Origin: Bosea vestrisii
GTDB taxonomy: Bacteria > Pseudomonadota > Alphaproteobacteria > Rhizobiales > Beijerinckiaceae
Length of the DNA stretch: 64,000 bases
Direction: 5' to 3'
Assembly: GCF_030144325.1 (NCBI RefSeq)
Contig: NZ_CP126307.1
Location: 3,872,001-3,936,000, forward strand
Positions 50,912-60,459 of the stretch are shown one piece after another. The notes under the pieces were generated by a model. It was given only the letters and a program-made list of their open reading frames with translations, did no database searches and was not told the DNA's origin. Position 1 is the first letter of the stretch, and every line of letters starts with the position of its first letter. The translations under genes and the position numbers were made by a program.

Positions 50912-52309
50912 TCACAACGACTCGGCGATCTTCCAGCCGACATATCCGAGTAGCGCGAACCAGCTCAGCGTGACGGCGACCATCGCAGTCCCGAGGATCG
51001 CGCTGACGAGATTGTCGCTGACGGACGCCTCCCGGGCGGCTTCGCCGGCAATATCGGACAGTAGCGGCGAGCTCGGCTCGCTCTCAGGCGAACGGCCATC
51101 GCCAAGCCTGACGGCGCGATAATCCGGTGACGGATGAGGCGGCGCGCCCTGGATGGCGACAGGAGCGGCAATGAGCGCGCCGTTCCACTCCGCTCGCCTA
51201 TGGCAGGTATCGGCAAACCGCGAAGACGGAACGGGTAGGGCGTTGCGCTTCGACGATATCCTGTGCCCGAGGCTGATCATCGGGCGTTCGACCGTCCGAT
51301 AGACGAACCAGGACACCAGCAGGGTCGAGCCCGTGCAGACCAGCATCGTGGCGATGTCGCGGAGTTCTCCGGTCAGGGGCAGGACGCGATAGACGGCAGC
51401 GTTGACCGTCCCGTGGAACAGGTACATCGAATAGCTGGTCAGCCCGATCCCCGCGAGCAGGGGAGACCGCGGTCGGTCCAGCCGGATTGCAGCGAGGAAG
51501 ACCACGAAAGCGAGCATGTAGGCGCTGAGGACGGGCCTCAATCCCTCCATGACGAAGTTATCACCGCGCGCCAGCGAAAACGGTGAGACCGAGAGCAGCG
51601 CGGCGAGTTGCACGAGAACGAGAACCAGGGCCGAGAGGCGCGCGCCCCGCATCCGCTCGACCAGCCATAGCCGCAGCAACAGGCCGAGGAAAAGGAAGGA
51701 CAGATGCATGCCGAGATATTGGATCGGCAGGTTGACGACGCCGCGCATGCGCAACTGGACGGGCAGAACAGTCGCAGCGATCAGGGCCAGGCTCAGCGCG
51801 AGCAGGACGCCGACATGTTTCAACGCACCCGTCGAGAACAGCAGCGCGACGAGGACATAGAAAAGTAGCTCGACGAACAAGGTCCAGTGGATCGGCGAGA
51901 GCCAGGGCTGGCAGAAGAGCGGCGGCGCCATGGTCATGTTGGCCAGCACGGTTGCCGTCCGTGGCGTTTCTCCGGCGAGCCAGGCCGTCGTCGTCAGCAC
52001 CGCCAGCGCCAGCCAGAGCGCGGGATAGAGCCGGAAAAGCCGCGAGACGGCGAAACGCCGGAGCGGTCGCTCGCCGCCGATGCTGAACGGCACGACGAAA
52101 CCGCTGATCAGGAAGAACAGCGCCACGCCGAACCGGCCGAGGCTCATATTCTGGACGACCGATTGGGCGAGCGTGCTCATCGGGCCCGTTGCGGACGGGG
52201 CCTGCCTGAGCAGGTCGCCGAACATGTGCTCGACCATCACGGCGAGGGCCGCGATCGCGCGCAGCGCGTCTAGGTTGGCGTAGCGCTGTGGTGTCGTGGC
52301 GGGGCTCAT
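50912..52309 (-). CDS. Acyltransferase family 3 membrane protein (polysaccharide O-acylation)
   Basis: A 465 aa polytopic protein of the OafA/NolL/ExoZ family that acylates sugars of surface polysaccharides. It starts NLDALRAIAALAVMVEHMFG with the conserved catalytic-type His, then NMSLGRFGVALFFLISGFVV, RRFAVSRLFRLYPALWLALA and TSYSMYLFHGTV, about ten helices to residue 345. A hydrophilic stretch of about 90 residues and one extra helix (TAMVAVTLSWFALLGYVGWK) follow, which is unusual for the family. It is the last gene of the exopolysaccharide operon, overlapping the GH5 gene by 4 nt. Confidence 0.88.
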   Translation of the reverse strand: MSPATTPQRYANLDALRAIAALAVMVEHMFGDLLRQAPSATGPMSTLAQSVVQNMSLGRFGVALFFLISGFVVPFSIGGERPLRRFAVSRLFRLYPALWLALAVLTTTAWLAGETPRTATVLANMTMAPPLFCQPWLSPIHWTLFVELLFYVLVALLFSTGALKHVGVLLALSLALIAATVLPVQLRMRGVVNLPIQYLGMHLSFLFLGLLLRLWLVERMRGARLSALVLVLVQLAALLSVSPFSLARGDNFVMEGLRPVLSAYMLAFVVFLAAIRLDRPRSPLLAGIGLTSYSMYLFHGTVNAAVYRVLPLTGELRDIATMLVCTGSTLLVSWFVYRTVERPMISLGHRISSKRNALPVPSSRFADTCHRRAEWNGALIAAPVAIQGAPPHPSPDYRAVRLGDGRSPESEPSSPLLSDIAGEAAREASVSDNLVSAILGTAMVAVTLSWFALLGYVGWKIAESL

Positions 52310-53554
52310 GGCGTCAGGAGCCCCAGTGCGCGGCGGGTCGCCGCGTCGAAACCCGGCCCGGTCTCGTTCTCGGCGAGCGCGAACCCGCCCGTTCCCGCAT
52401 AGGTCCAGCAGGCCCAGGCAAAGCCGTGCGCCTCGGCGAGCTCGCGCATGTCGCGCAGCCAGTTCTCGCGCGCCGCCGCTCCCTCGGGCGTGCGCAAATA
52501 GGGCGTCCTGTGCACACCGAACTCGCCGAGCAGGATGGCATGGGCGGGCAGGCGCTGCGCGATGCGCCAGGCGCTCACCTGTCGAAAGGTTCTTTCGAGA
52601 GCCGATCGATCGAAGCCAGCATAGCGCGCCAATGTCTGCTTCGCCTGCCGTGCCTGTTCCAAAGCGGGGCCGTCGAGGTCGAGGCTGCCGATCCGCCGTT
52701 GGGTCGCCGCGATCATCGCTTCGGTTGATCGCGGCGCCGGATAGGCGATCGCGTTCAGTGCAAAAGCGGGATTGCCGCGCACGCCCTGGTGAGTGAACTG
52801 CCAGGGCGAGTAGTCGTGATAGGTGTAGATCAGGCGCGCATCACCTGCGAACGGGCGCATATCGAGCGCAGCCAGCGCCGTCGCCGAATTCATCGAGCCG
52901 CCGCCCAGCACGAGCGGCAGCGTCGCCGAGCCGCTACGCGCGGCTCTGTAGGCGGCTTCGAGCATGGGTTGCCAGGCTGCCTGCGGCAGCTCCGGCTCGT
53001 TCATGAGCTCGAATGCAAGCCGCGGCGCCTCGGCGGCCGCCCTGTCCTGTGCGAGTTGCCCCAGGCGAGCGGCCAGGCGCTGCTGCAAGGCCAATACGGC
53101 CCGGAAGTTCGGCGTATCGACGCCCGCCGTCAGCGCAGCGGGCCGGTAAACCGGATTCATCGCGCTCGGATGCAGGTCGACGATCACGCCGAGATCGGCG
53201 CCGAGGAGGTCGTGAACCGTGCCGATGAGGCGCTCGTCGAGCCGGTCGCGAGCCGTGCCGGAGAAGGCCAGGAACGGGCCGACATCGACGGCCAGGCGCA
53301 CGAAATCGAAGCCCGCAGCGCGGATCGCTTGCCGCTGCACCTGATCGAAGCGAAAGCGCGGCGCCGCGAATGGCGCATCGCCATAGGAACCTTCGGCGCC
53401 GACATCAGCCCATCCCCAAGCGTGCGAGACGCCGATGCCGCGGCGAAACAACGGGATGTCGCTGCCGGGTCCACTTGCCGCTGGCAGGGGGCCCGAAAAA
53501 GGCGAGCGTCGCGATACCGCCGAGGTCGCCGAGAACGGATCGGCGGCTCGTCAT
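52306..53554 (-). CDS. Glycoside hydrolase family 5 (endoglucanase-like), with a probable frameshift after the signal peptide
   Basis: A GH5 cellulase-fold enzyme, likely trimming the secreted polysaccharide. The acid/base Glu is in ELMNEPELP, the nucleophile Glu in LLGEFGVHRTPYL, and the barrel opens PLFRRGIGVSHAWGWAD. The long frame ends upstream at 53451 (TTG) without a signal. In another frame, from the ATG at 53554, a signal of the form TSRRSVLGDLGGIATLAFFG is present. Removing one base from the T5 or C5 run (53487-53500) joins the two as GPLPAASGPGSDIPLFRRGI. The ATG at 53554 overlaps the methyltransferase stop by 4 nt, as do all neighbours, which supports this start. Confidence 0.82.
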
Positions 53555-54456
53555 GACGCCGCCTCCCAGCTGCCGCGCGGTCCGGGATAGCGAGCCGTCA
53601 GGGCGCCATCGAGAATGCTCATGTCGTCCCGGTCCGCGAAGGGCGCGGCCAAGCCCCGCAGCGAAGCCTCACGAAGCGTGGAACCGATCGTTCGCGACGG
53701 CACGAAACGGATATCGCTCCAGCCTTCGGCCTCGAAGCTGCGGACATAATCGGCGGGGCGCTGCCGGTTCGGCTGACCGGGAAACCGGAAGAGCCGGTAG
53801 ATCGTCTCCGGGTAGCGATAGATGTTGTTCGGATCGCGCTCGCGGATCCAGCGCGAATGCGTCTGCAGGTCGATGATGTGGACGCTGTCGCAGCCGGGCC
53901 GGGCGACCTGCGTCAGGCCCGCGATGGCCTGCGCAGGGTTGTCGTAGTGCTCGAAGGCAGCGCAACTGACGATCAGGTCGAAGCTCCGCCCCTGCGCCAG
54001 GCGCGGGATGTCGAAATCCCGCCCAACGGCATAGCCGAACTCGCGCGCGTCGGGGGTACGGGCGATGGTCCGGGCGCGGTCCCTGTCGGCCTCACGACCT
54101 TCGAGAAAGCGATCGAGCAGCTTGTCGTAGACGGCGGAGTCCTCGCCGTCGGCGAGGTCGAAGACGTCGATGGCGTGATAGGAACGCGCCCCGAGCGCCA
54201 GAAAGAGCACGCCGTTGCCGCGCGAGGCGCCGGGGCTCAGCTCCAGCACGTCACGCCCGCGCAGATCGACATGCGGCGGCAGGAAGCGGCGCAGCGAGGC
54301 GAAGATGTCGATGAGATAGGCGACCTTGCCCTCCTCATCTGATTTCTCCACGCGGTTCGGTGTGGTGTAGCCGTGCAGTTTGTTCTTGCCCCAGGCCAGG
54401 CCGAGGAAACCGAGGCCGAGGATCGTCATTTCGAGGTTTCGCAAGGCAGGCGTCAT
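53551..54456 (-). CDS. Class I SAM-dependent methyltransferase
   Basis: A 301 aa methyltransferase. The SAM-binding region is DVLELSPGASRGNGVLFLAL, followed by YHAIDVFDLAD and the post-motif FDLIVSCAAFEHYDNPAQAI, with a conserved-looking ADYVRSFEAEGWSDIRFVPS near the end. It is encoded inside the exopolysaccharide operon, between a glycosyltransferase and a glycosidase, so a sugar or its non-reducing end is a likely acceptor. The family alone does not tell. It shares one base with the preceding stop. Confidence 0.83.
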   Translation of the reverse strand: MTPALRNLEMTILGLGFLGLAWGKNKLHGYTTPNRVEKSDEEGKVAYLIDIFASLRRFLPPHVDLRGRDVLELSPGASRGNGVLFLALGARSYHAIDVFDLADGEDSAVYDKLLDRFLEGREADRDRARTIARTPDAREFGYAVGRDFDIPRLAQGRSFDLIVSCAAFEHYDNPAQAIAGLTQVARPGCDSVHIIDLQTHSRWIRERDPNNIYRYPETIYRLFRFPGQPNRQRPADYVRSFEAEGWSDIRFVPSRTIGSTLREASLRGLAAPFADRDDMSILDGALTARYPGPRGSWEAAS

Positions 54457-55670
54457 CAGCGGCCTCCGAATTCGATGCGTGTCCGCAGCCCGGCACCGCC
54501 ACGGCGCACACTGTCCGGCTGCCAGCCGAGGAGCGCGCTCTCGTAGACGTCCATGGTGCGCTCGACGATCGCGCCCCAGCCGAAGGAATCGAGGACCCGG
54601 GCAGCGCGCTCGGCGCCCTCGGCGGTGTTGGGCGCGGCGAGCTTCGACCGCATCGCATCCGCGAGCGCGTCGATTCTACCCAAGGGGAAATAGCTGGCCG
54701 TCCCGAGGTCGAGCGCGAGATTGGCATCGATATCGCTCGCCAGGCAGGGCGCCCCGTAGCTGAGGGCCTCGAGCAGCACCATCGGCATGCCTTCATGGCT
54801 CGAGGGGAGGACGAACAGGGCCGCGTGCTGATAAAGTTGGGATAACGCTTCGCCGCGCTGGAAGCCCGCCATCACCACGCCGGGCGTCGCTGCGGCCGCG
54901 GCCTCGACGGCACGCTGATAGGGTCCGGCGTGATCGGCCGTGCCGGCGATGACGAGCTTGAGGCCGGGATCGTTCAGGCGCGCAAAGGCGTTGATCAGAT
55001 CGAGATGGCGCTTCTCTTCGACAATCCTGCCGACGCTCAGAATATAGCGACCCGGCATGAGCTGGATGCGGTCGAGATAGGACGTATCCAGCTTTGGGAA
55101 CGGGTTTTCGACGCCGTTGGGGATGAAGATCGCGCCCACGCTGAACTTTCGGCGGACGCTGTCGACGATCACTTTCGAGACGCCGATATTCGCGTGGGAG
55201 AACAGCATCCCCATTGCTTCGCCGGTCCGCAGGATGGACTTGGCGAGGCGCCCCCATTTCTGGCGTTCGTAGTCGAAGCCGTGATGCGTCACCACGACAT
55301 GGAGGCCAAGCAGGCGTGCGAACGGGGTCAGCAGCGCCGGCCCGATCGCGTGGATATGCACGAGGTCCGGATTCCGCCCGGCCGCGACGATGAGACCCAA
55401 GGCGGTATGCGCCAGCGCCTCAAAACTCCGCGATCGCGGCGCCCAGACCGGCGTGACCGTGACGCCTTTCCAAGTATAGGGTCGTTGCGAGGGAAGATAC
55501 GGCGCACGGCCGAGCACCTCGACTTGCCAGCCCCGTTCCGCCAGGCGCGCCGAGATCGCAGCGACGTGGGTTTCGACCCCTCCTTGAATCTCGGGGACGC
55601 CGCGCAAGCCGACGAAGATGACCTTCCGTTCGGGCGGGCTCGCGCTGATTGGCGGGATCAGGGTGTACAT
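54456..55670 (-). CDS. Glycosyltransferase family 4 (first)
   Basis: A 404 aa GT-B glycosyltransferase. The N-terminal domain has GLRGVPEIQGGVETHVAAIS, typical of GT4 enzymes acting on exopolysaccharide repeat units. The C-terminal domain has GRYILSVGRIVEEKRHLDLI and the E-x7-E motif in LFVLPSSHEGMPMVLLEALS. It would add one sugar to the lipid-linked repeat unit on the cytoplasmic face. It is coupled to both neighbours by 1-nt overlaps. Confidence 0.92.
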   Translation of the reverse strand: MYTLIPPISASPPERKVIFVGLRGVPEIQGGVETHVAAISARLAERGWQVEVLGRAPYLPSQRPYTWKGVTVTPVWAPRSRSFEALAHTALGLIVAAGRNPDLVHIHAIGPALLTPFARLLGLHVVVTHHGFDYERQKWGRLAKSILRTGEAMGMLFSHANIGVSKVIVDSVRRKFSVGAIFIPNGVENPFPKLDTSYLDRIQLMPGRYILSVGRIVEEKRHLDLINAFARLNDPGLKLVIAGTADHAGPYQRAVEAAAAATPGVVMAGFQRGEALSQLYQHAALFVLPSSHEGMPMVLLEALSYGAPCLASDIDANLALDLGTASYFPLGRIDALADAMRSKLAAPNTAEGAERAARVLDSFGWGAIVERTMDVYESALLGWQPDSVRRGGAGLRTRIEFGGR

Positions 55671-56896
55671 CAGCCGAGCGCCTCATAGAGAGCCGTGGTG
55701 CGTTCGCGGTATTGGGCAGGCGAAAACTCCCGGCTGACCCAAGCGCGGCCGGCCGCGCCCAACCCGGCGCGTGCGCTGGGCGATAGGCTCGCGAGGGTGG
55801 CGAGAGCCTCGGCGAGCATGGCGGGATTGCCCGGTTCCACCAGGATGCCGGTCTCGCCATCCGCGACCAGTTCCGGAATGCCGCCGATCCGCGTGCCGAT
55901 GACCGGGCGCCCGAGCGCATAAGCCTCCAGGATGCTGATGGGCGCGTTCTCGTACCATTCCGAGGGGAGAACCAGCGCCAGAGCCTCGCCGATCAGCCGC
56001 TTCAGCTCGAGCTTGTCGAGATGGCCTGTGAAGGCGACATCGGCGCCGAGATCCCATGCCAGATGGCGCAGGGTCGTCTCTTCGGGGCCGGTGCCGGCCA
56101 GGACCAGTCGCTGGCCCGACAGCGCGGCGGCACGCACGAGCGTGGCCAGCCCCTTCTCCGGCGCGAGCCGCCCCGCATAGACGAGATAGTCGCCCTCCTG
56201 AGACGCAGGCGCATACTGGCTCGTGTCGATGCAGTTCGGGATGTAGGCGATGCGGCTTGCGTCCCATCCCCACTCCACCAGCTTGTCGCGGTAGAAGCGG
56301 CTCGGGGCGACCAGGCGGTCGATCGTGTCGCGATAGAGGCCGAAGCTTCGATGAACCAGCGTCTCCAACAGGACGAGTCCGCTCACCAAGGCTGAATCCT
56401 TGACGCAGCGACGGAGCAGGACGTTGTGGATGCGGCCGCCATGGCAGCGCTCGCAGACGCGGCCCTGGCTCAGCATCTTGTAGGCCGGGCAGGCGATCTT
56501 CAGATCGTGGGCCGTCATCACCAGCGGCACGCCCTCGGCCTTGAGCGCGCCGAAGATCGACGGCGAGATGTGGTGGTAGACATTGTGGGCGTGCGCCACT
56601 GTCGGACGTACCCGCCCAGTCAGGGCGCGGATCTTCCGGCGGGCCTCCAGCGAGAAGATGATCTTGACGGCCTGCCTCGCCTTCGTGAGCGGCCCGCCCG
56701 CCCCGCCATATTCGATCTCGGAGACGAAGTAGTCGGACCAGGGACTCGGCAGATTGGCGGGGTGCTGCATCGCGAACGGCACCACGTCCCAGCCCGCTGC
56801 CTCGAACAGGTCGATATGGTCGAGAAAGACGCTCTCGGCGCCGCCGCGTCGATAGAAGTAGTTGTTGATGGCCAGGAGCCGCCGGGGGCGCGTCAT
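55670..56896 (-). CDS. Glycosyltransferase family 4 (second)
   Basis: A 408 aa GT-B enzyme. It begins AINNYFYRRGGAESVFLDHI, a subgroup signature, has AHDLKIACPAYKMLSQGRVC followed by ERCHGG, then DYLVYAGRLAPEKGLATLVR, and the donor-site motif VLPSEWYENAPISILEAYAL. The cysteine-bearing insertion is common in this subgroup. It adds another sugar of the repeat unit and overlaps the deacetylase gene by 4 nt. Confidence 0.92.
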   Translation of the reverse strand: MTRPRRLLAINNYFYRRGGAESVFLDHIDLFEAAGWDVVPFAMQHPANLPSPWSDYFVSEIEYGGAGGPLTKARQAVKIIFSLEARRKIRALTGRVRPTVAHAHNVYHHISPSIFGALKAEGVPLVMTAHDLKIACPAYKMLSQGRVCERCHGGRIHNVLLRRCVKDSALVSGLVLLETLVHRSFGLYRDTIDRLVAPSRFYRDKLVEWGWDASRIAYIPNCIDTSQYAPASQEGDYLVYAGRLAPEKGLATLVRAAALSGQRLVLAGTGPEETTLRHLAWDLGADVAFTGHLDKLELKRLIGEALALVLPSEWYENAPISILEAYALGRPVIGTRIGGIPELVADGETGILVEPGNPAMLAEALATLASLSPSARAGLGAAGRAWVSREFSPAQYRERTTALYEALG

Positions 56897-57708
56897 CTCG
56901 CCTGCTCCCGCAGTCCCATGCGCTCGAGCGCCGCGTCGACGGTCAACACATGGCAGCCGCGAGCGAGCGCGTATCCGACGAGCAGCCGGAAGCTGGGCGG
57001 CGTGCAGCCATAGGGCGTCGGCCTCGGCGAGATGTCGTGCGTGAAGAAGATCAGCCAGCCGGGGTTGGCGACGAGCGCCTCGATCCAGCGAGCCAGTCCC
57101 AGGACATGCTGCTGCGGTTGCCGGATTTCGACCGCCCGAAGGAAAGTCGGGTCCGTCGGCCCGCGGTTGATCCCTTCGCCTGCCGCACGGCAGGTCCGGA
57201 AGGCGTTGGCGAGGATGCCCCGTTTGCCGAAGGAACCGCTGTTGAAGGGGTAGGCGAAGTTGCGCCGGCCCGGCTGTGGATCGATCGCGTCGAGGTAGCG
57301 CGCATTGCGAGCCAGATCCTCGACGAGGGCACTACTGTCGACGTGCCGCAGGTCCCGGTGCGCATAGCTATGGCAGCCGATCTCGTGGCCGCGCGCCGCG
57401 AGCTCCCTGCAGCCCGCCAGATCGATCAGGGTGCGATCCGGCTCGATGCGCCCTTCCAGGCTACCGGAAATGTAGAATGTGCCACGCGCGCCGTCCGCTT
57501 CGAGGATCGCCGCGCCCAGATCGAGAGCGGAAGCGGGCACGTCGTCGAAGGTGAAGGAGACGATCGGCTCGCGTGTGGGAACCTCCATGACTTGCCACGG
57601 CGCGGCCCGGATCAGCCGGTTCTCGAGGCGGCTGGCGTACTGATCGATCAGCGCCGGCAAGCGGGCAGTGCGTTCGGACAGGGCGGGAAACGTGGCCGCG
57701 CTAGGCAT
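56893..57708 (-). CDS. Polysaccharide deacetylase (NodB-homology domain)
   Basis: A 271 aa carbohydrate esterase family 4 protein. Metal-binding and catalytic residues are visible as Asp55-Asp56 (SFTFDDVPA) and His113/His117 (GCHSYAHRDL), with AYPFNSGSFGKRG as the third motif. No signal peptide or transmembrane segment is obvious, so it may act on lipid-linked or nucleotide sugars in the cytoplasm; this is inference. It overlaps the polymerase gene by 8 nt. Confidence 0.88.
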   Translation of the reverse strand: MPSAATFPALSERTARLPALIDQYASRLENRLIRAAPWQVMEVPTREPIVSFTFDDVPASALDLGAAILEADGARGTFYISGSLEGRIEPDRTLIDLAGCRELAARGHEIGCHSYAHRDLRHVDSSALVEDLARNARYLDAIDPQPGRRNFAYPFNSGSFGKRGILANAFRTCRAAGEGINRGPTDPTFLRAVEIRQPQQHVLGLARWIEALVANPGWLIFFTHDISPRPTPYGCTPPSFRLLVGYALARGCHVLTVDAALERMGLREQAR

Positions 57709-59026
57709 GGGCAGCCTCCATGCCGCGGCGATAATGTGCCGGTTCCCGGATTTCGTGCGCGTTTGCCTGGAGATGAAGGCCGAAGATCGCGATGACCAGC
57801 ATGAACCAGATCAGGCTGCCCGACTGGAAGAACAGGCTCTCGACGCAACCCGCCAGAATTCCATAGAGCCAGATCCGCACGAAGAGGCGCGTCAACGCCG
57901 GATCGTTCGCCGTGGCCTCCGCCCGGGCTATGTCCCGCAGCGGCAGCCAGACGAGCAGAACCAGCGTCAGGACGAGACCGGGAAGGCCCGTGGTGATAGC
58001 CATATCGAGATAGGCGTTGTGGCCGTTGAAGGCGGCGAAGGCCCAGCTCGTCGCCGCGCCGCCCTTATGGACCATGTCGTCGGTCTGCCAGAACAGCTGG
58101 AAGCCGTAGCCGGTCAGCGGGTTGTCGATGGCGGCGGCGGCGCCGATCTTCCAGATATCGATGCGGTTGGTGAAGGTCGGGTCGATGCCGAGTTGCGCGA
58201 CCAGATCGCGCATGGCTGGTGATACCGAGCAGCCGATCGTCAGGATGTTGACGGCGGCGATCCCCAGAACGACCATCGGGATCCTAATGGCCCGCCACCG
58301 CTCGAAAATCCAGGCGATGGCGAGAATGCCAGGCAGGGCCGCAATGGCGGATTTTCCACCGGTATGGCTCAGGAAAACGACCGCAAGCAGCGTCATCACC
58401 CCGCCGACGATCCGGCGGCCGGTGCTGAACAGATAAAGTCCGACGAAGCTGATGATCACCATCGCCGCGGCCGCGACGTTCTTGTGGGCGAAATGGCCGC
58501 GCCAGAGCCCGGCGTTCATTGGCTCGCGGATCTCGCTGGCCTGATGGATCGCAAGCCGCGGCATCAGCGCGACGCCGAGATAGGCCAGCCCCAGGGCACC
58601 CAGGCAGCAGAGGGTGAGCATGCCGGCAAACTGGCGTTCCGAGCGCGGCAGCAGCAGCAGGATGCTGCCATTCACGATGGTGAGCGTCGCCAGGAAGACG
58701 CGCTTGAACGAGAGGTCGGGTTGCGACGAGACGGCCGAGACGATCGCGAACCAGAGGAACAGCACGATCAGGATGCCGCGCGGACGCGCGACCAGGTGGC
58801 GCGCCGGCGAACAGAAGACCGTCAGCCACAGGGCCGCCGTCAGGCCGAGATAAATGACCTGGTTGAGCGTGTTTGACTTAGCCGTCGCGGCGTCGTTCGT
58901 GCCGGCCGCCGACAGGTCGATGAACGGCGTCAGCGTGACCAGGTAAAACAGCAGCGTCGCCGTGAAGAGCAGCGCCCGAAGGGTGCCGGTAGTCGACCGC
59001 TCGCGCCTCTCTTGCGTCTGGATCAT
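57701..59026 (-). CDS. O-antigen ligase/polymerase-like protein (Wzy/ExoQ type)
   Basis: A 441 aa integral membrane protein with about 11-12 helices. The Wzy_C/WaaL-type periplasmic loop contains IDNPLTGYGFQLFW and the motif FNGHNAYLDMAITTGLPGLV, where the His is typical. It resembles ExoQ-like polymerases that join repeat units after flipping. It is flanked by the chain-length regulator (4-nt overlap) and the deacetylase, the usual gene order in Wzx/Wzy-dependent exopolysaccharide loci. Confidence 0.9.
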   Translation of the reverse strand: MIQTQERRERSTTGTLRALLFTATLLFYLVTLTPFIDLSAAGTNDAATAKSNTLNQVIYLGLTAALWLTVFCSPARHLVARPRGILIVLFLWFAIVSAVSSQPDLSFKRVFLATLTIVNGSILLLLPRSERQFAGMLTLCCLGALGLAYLGVALMPRLAIHQASEIREPMNAGLWRGHFAHKNVAAAAMVIISFVGLYLFSTGRRIVGGVMTLLAVVFLSHTGGKSAIAALPGILAIAWIFERWRAIRIPMVVLGIAAVNILTIGCSVSPAMRDLVAQLGIDPTFTNRIDIWKIGAAAAIDNPLTGYGFQLFWQTDDMVHKGGAATSWAFAAFNGHNAYLDMAITTGLPGLVLTLVLLVWLPLRDIARAEATANDPALTRLFVRIWLYGILAGCVESLFFQSGSLIWFMLVIAIFGLHLQANAHEIREPAHYRRGMEAAHA

Positions 59027-60459
59027 GGCACTGCGCTCCTGCCGGGCCGAAGCTTGCCGAGATAGCCAAGGGCCATGAGCGCGCTCGCTGAGAGAAGTAG
59101 GCCCAGCGCCATGCCCGCCGCAGCCGCGACGACCGGGCGAGGCGGCCAGGTCGAGCGCGATGGAGCAGCTGCGGCCGTGATGACGCGGACATCTGTCGCG
59201 TCGATCTGCTGTCGCTGGGCGGCCTCGCCCGCCCGGGTCAGGAAGGTCTGGTAGAGCGCGGTCTTGGCGCTTGCGTCACGCTCGAGCTCCCGCAGTTTCA
59301 CCTGGGCCTGATCGTCGACGGAGACGCTCCCGCGCAGCGTGCGCGTCTCCCCGGTCAGCGCGTCGAGCGCCTTTCTGGCTTGGTCGACGTCGATGCGGGC
59401 GGCGCGCCGAAGTCGCTCGGTTTCGGATATGATCGCCTTGGCCAGGGCATCGGCTTCGGCCAATATGTTCACCAGCGAGGGGTGGCGCGGCCCCAGGGTC
59501 TTGCCGAGCGCCGCAACCTGCCGGCGCAGGGCTGCCTCGTCGGCGAGCAATCCGGCCAGGGTCTGAGACTGGACGCCACCGCCTTGTGCGCCGTGCTGTA
59601 AGACCGCACGCGTGACCTCGTCGTAGCGTGTCTCCGCTTCGACCAGCCGTGCTTTGGCATCGGTCAGCTTGGCGCTCATCTGCTCCAGGGCTTCCCCGCT
59701 GAGTGGCTGCTTCGAGGAACCCTGCTGGAGACCATTGGCGCGGCGGAAAGCTTCGACCCGGTCTTCCGCCTCGGTCGCTGCGGCCTTGATCTCGCCGAGC
59801 CGGGCGGTCAGCCCTTGCGCCGCACGCCCGACCCGCTCCGCATCGGCCCGCACGACCTCCTCGCGGAAGGTCTCGGCGACGGCATTCGCGAGCCGCGCCG
59901 ACATGGCCGCCTCGCTCGCCCAGACCGACAGGGATACGACATAGGACCGCTCCTGCCGGGCAAAGGTGATGCGTTTCGCCAGGATGGCGGCGAGATCGGA
60001 CCCGTCGGCAGGCGACTGTTGATCGAAAGCACCCCACAAGCTGAACAGGGATGGTTTGCTCGTGAATTCCGGCTCGGCTTTCAGAGCGAGCTCGTCGACG
60101 ACCCGGCGCAAGACGTTCCCCGAGGCGATCATCCTCATCTTGCTCTCGACATCCAGGATCTGGCTGTCGCTCTGGATATTCGTTGCGTAGAGGTCGTTCG
60201 GAGCGATCAGCAGGTTGGACGGCGCGATCGTCAGCTCCGTCGTCGCCTTGAAGCGCGGCGTCAGCAGAAATGTGACGCCCACGGCCGCGATGGCGCCGAC
60301 GAGCGCTGCGACCAGCATCCAGAGCCAGCCGCGCAGTAGCCAGCCTAGGGCTTGAGTAGCGCTGATCGCCCGGGCGGGCGGGGCCGCCAATTCGACAGCT
60401 CGTCGAAAAGGAGCCTCATCCTCGCGCCGCATCTTGCTGCTGTCGGTTGTGAGGTACAT
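59023..60459 (-). CDS. Wzz/GumC-family polysaccharide co-polymerase without a kinase domain
   Basis: Inner-membrane chain-length regulator of about 478 aa. Two helices (WMLVAALVGAIAAVGVTFLL and AAAAGMALGLLLSASALMAL) flank a large periplasmic region with long coiled coils (LEQMSAKLTDAKARLVEAET and similar). The tail after the second helix is only about 15 residues, so there is no cytoplasmic BY-kinase as found in ExoP. A tyrosine-kinase partner would have to be encoded elsewhere. The start is uncertain: ATG 60459, ATG 60432 and GTG 60522 are all in frame with weak ribosome-binding sites. This is the first gene of the eight-gene operon down to 50912. Confidence 0.88.
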   Translation of the reverse strand: MYLTTDSSKMRREDEAPFRRAVELAAPPARAISATQALGWLLRGWLWMLVAALVGAIAAVGVTFLLTPRFKATTELTIAPSNLLIAPNDLYATNIQSDSQILDVESKMRMIASGNVLRRVVDELALKAEPEFTSKPSLFSLWGAFDQQSPADGSDLAAILAKRITFARQERSYVVSLSVWASEAAMSARLANAVAETFREEVVRADAERVGRAAQGLTARLGEIKAAATEAEDRVEAFRRANGLQQGSSKQPLSGEALEQMSAKLTDAKARLVEAETRYDEVTRAVLQHGAQGGGVQSQTLAGLLADEAALRRQVAALGKTLGPRHPSLVNILAEADALAKAIISETERLRRAARIDVDQARKALDALTGETRTLRGSVSVDDQAQVKLRELERDASAKTALYQTFLTRAGEAAQRQQIDATDVRVITAAAAPSRSTWPPRPVVAAAAGMALGLLLSASALMALGYLGKLRPGRSAVP

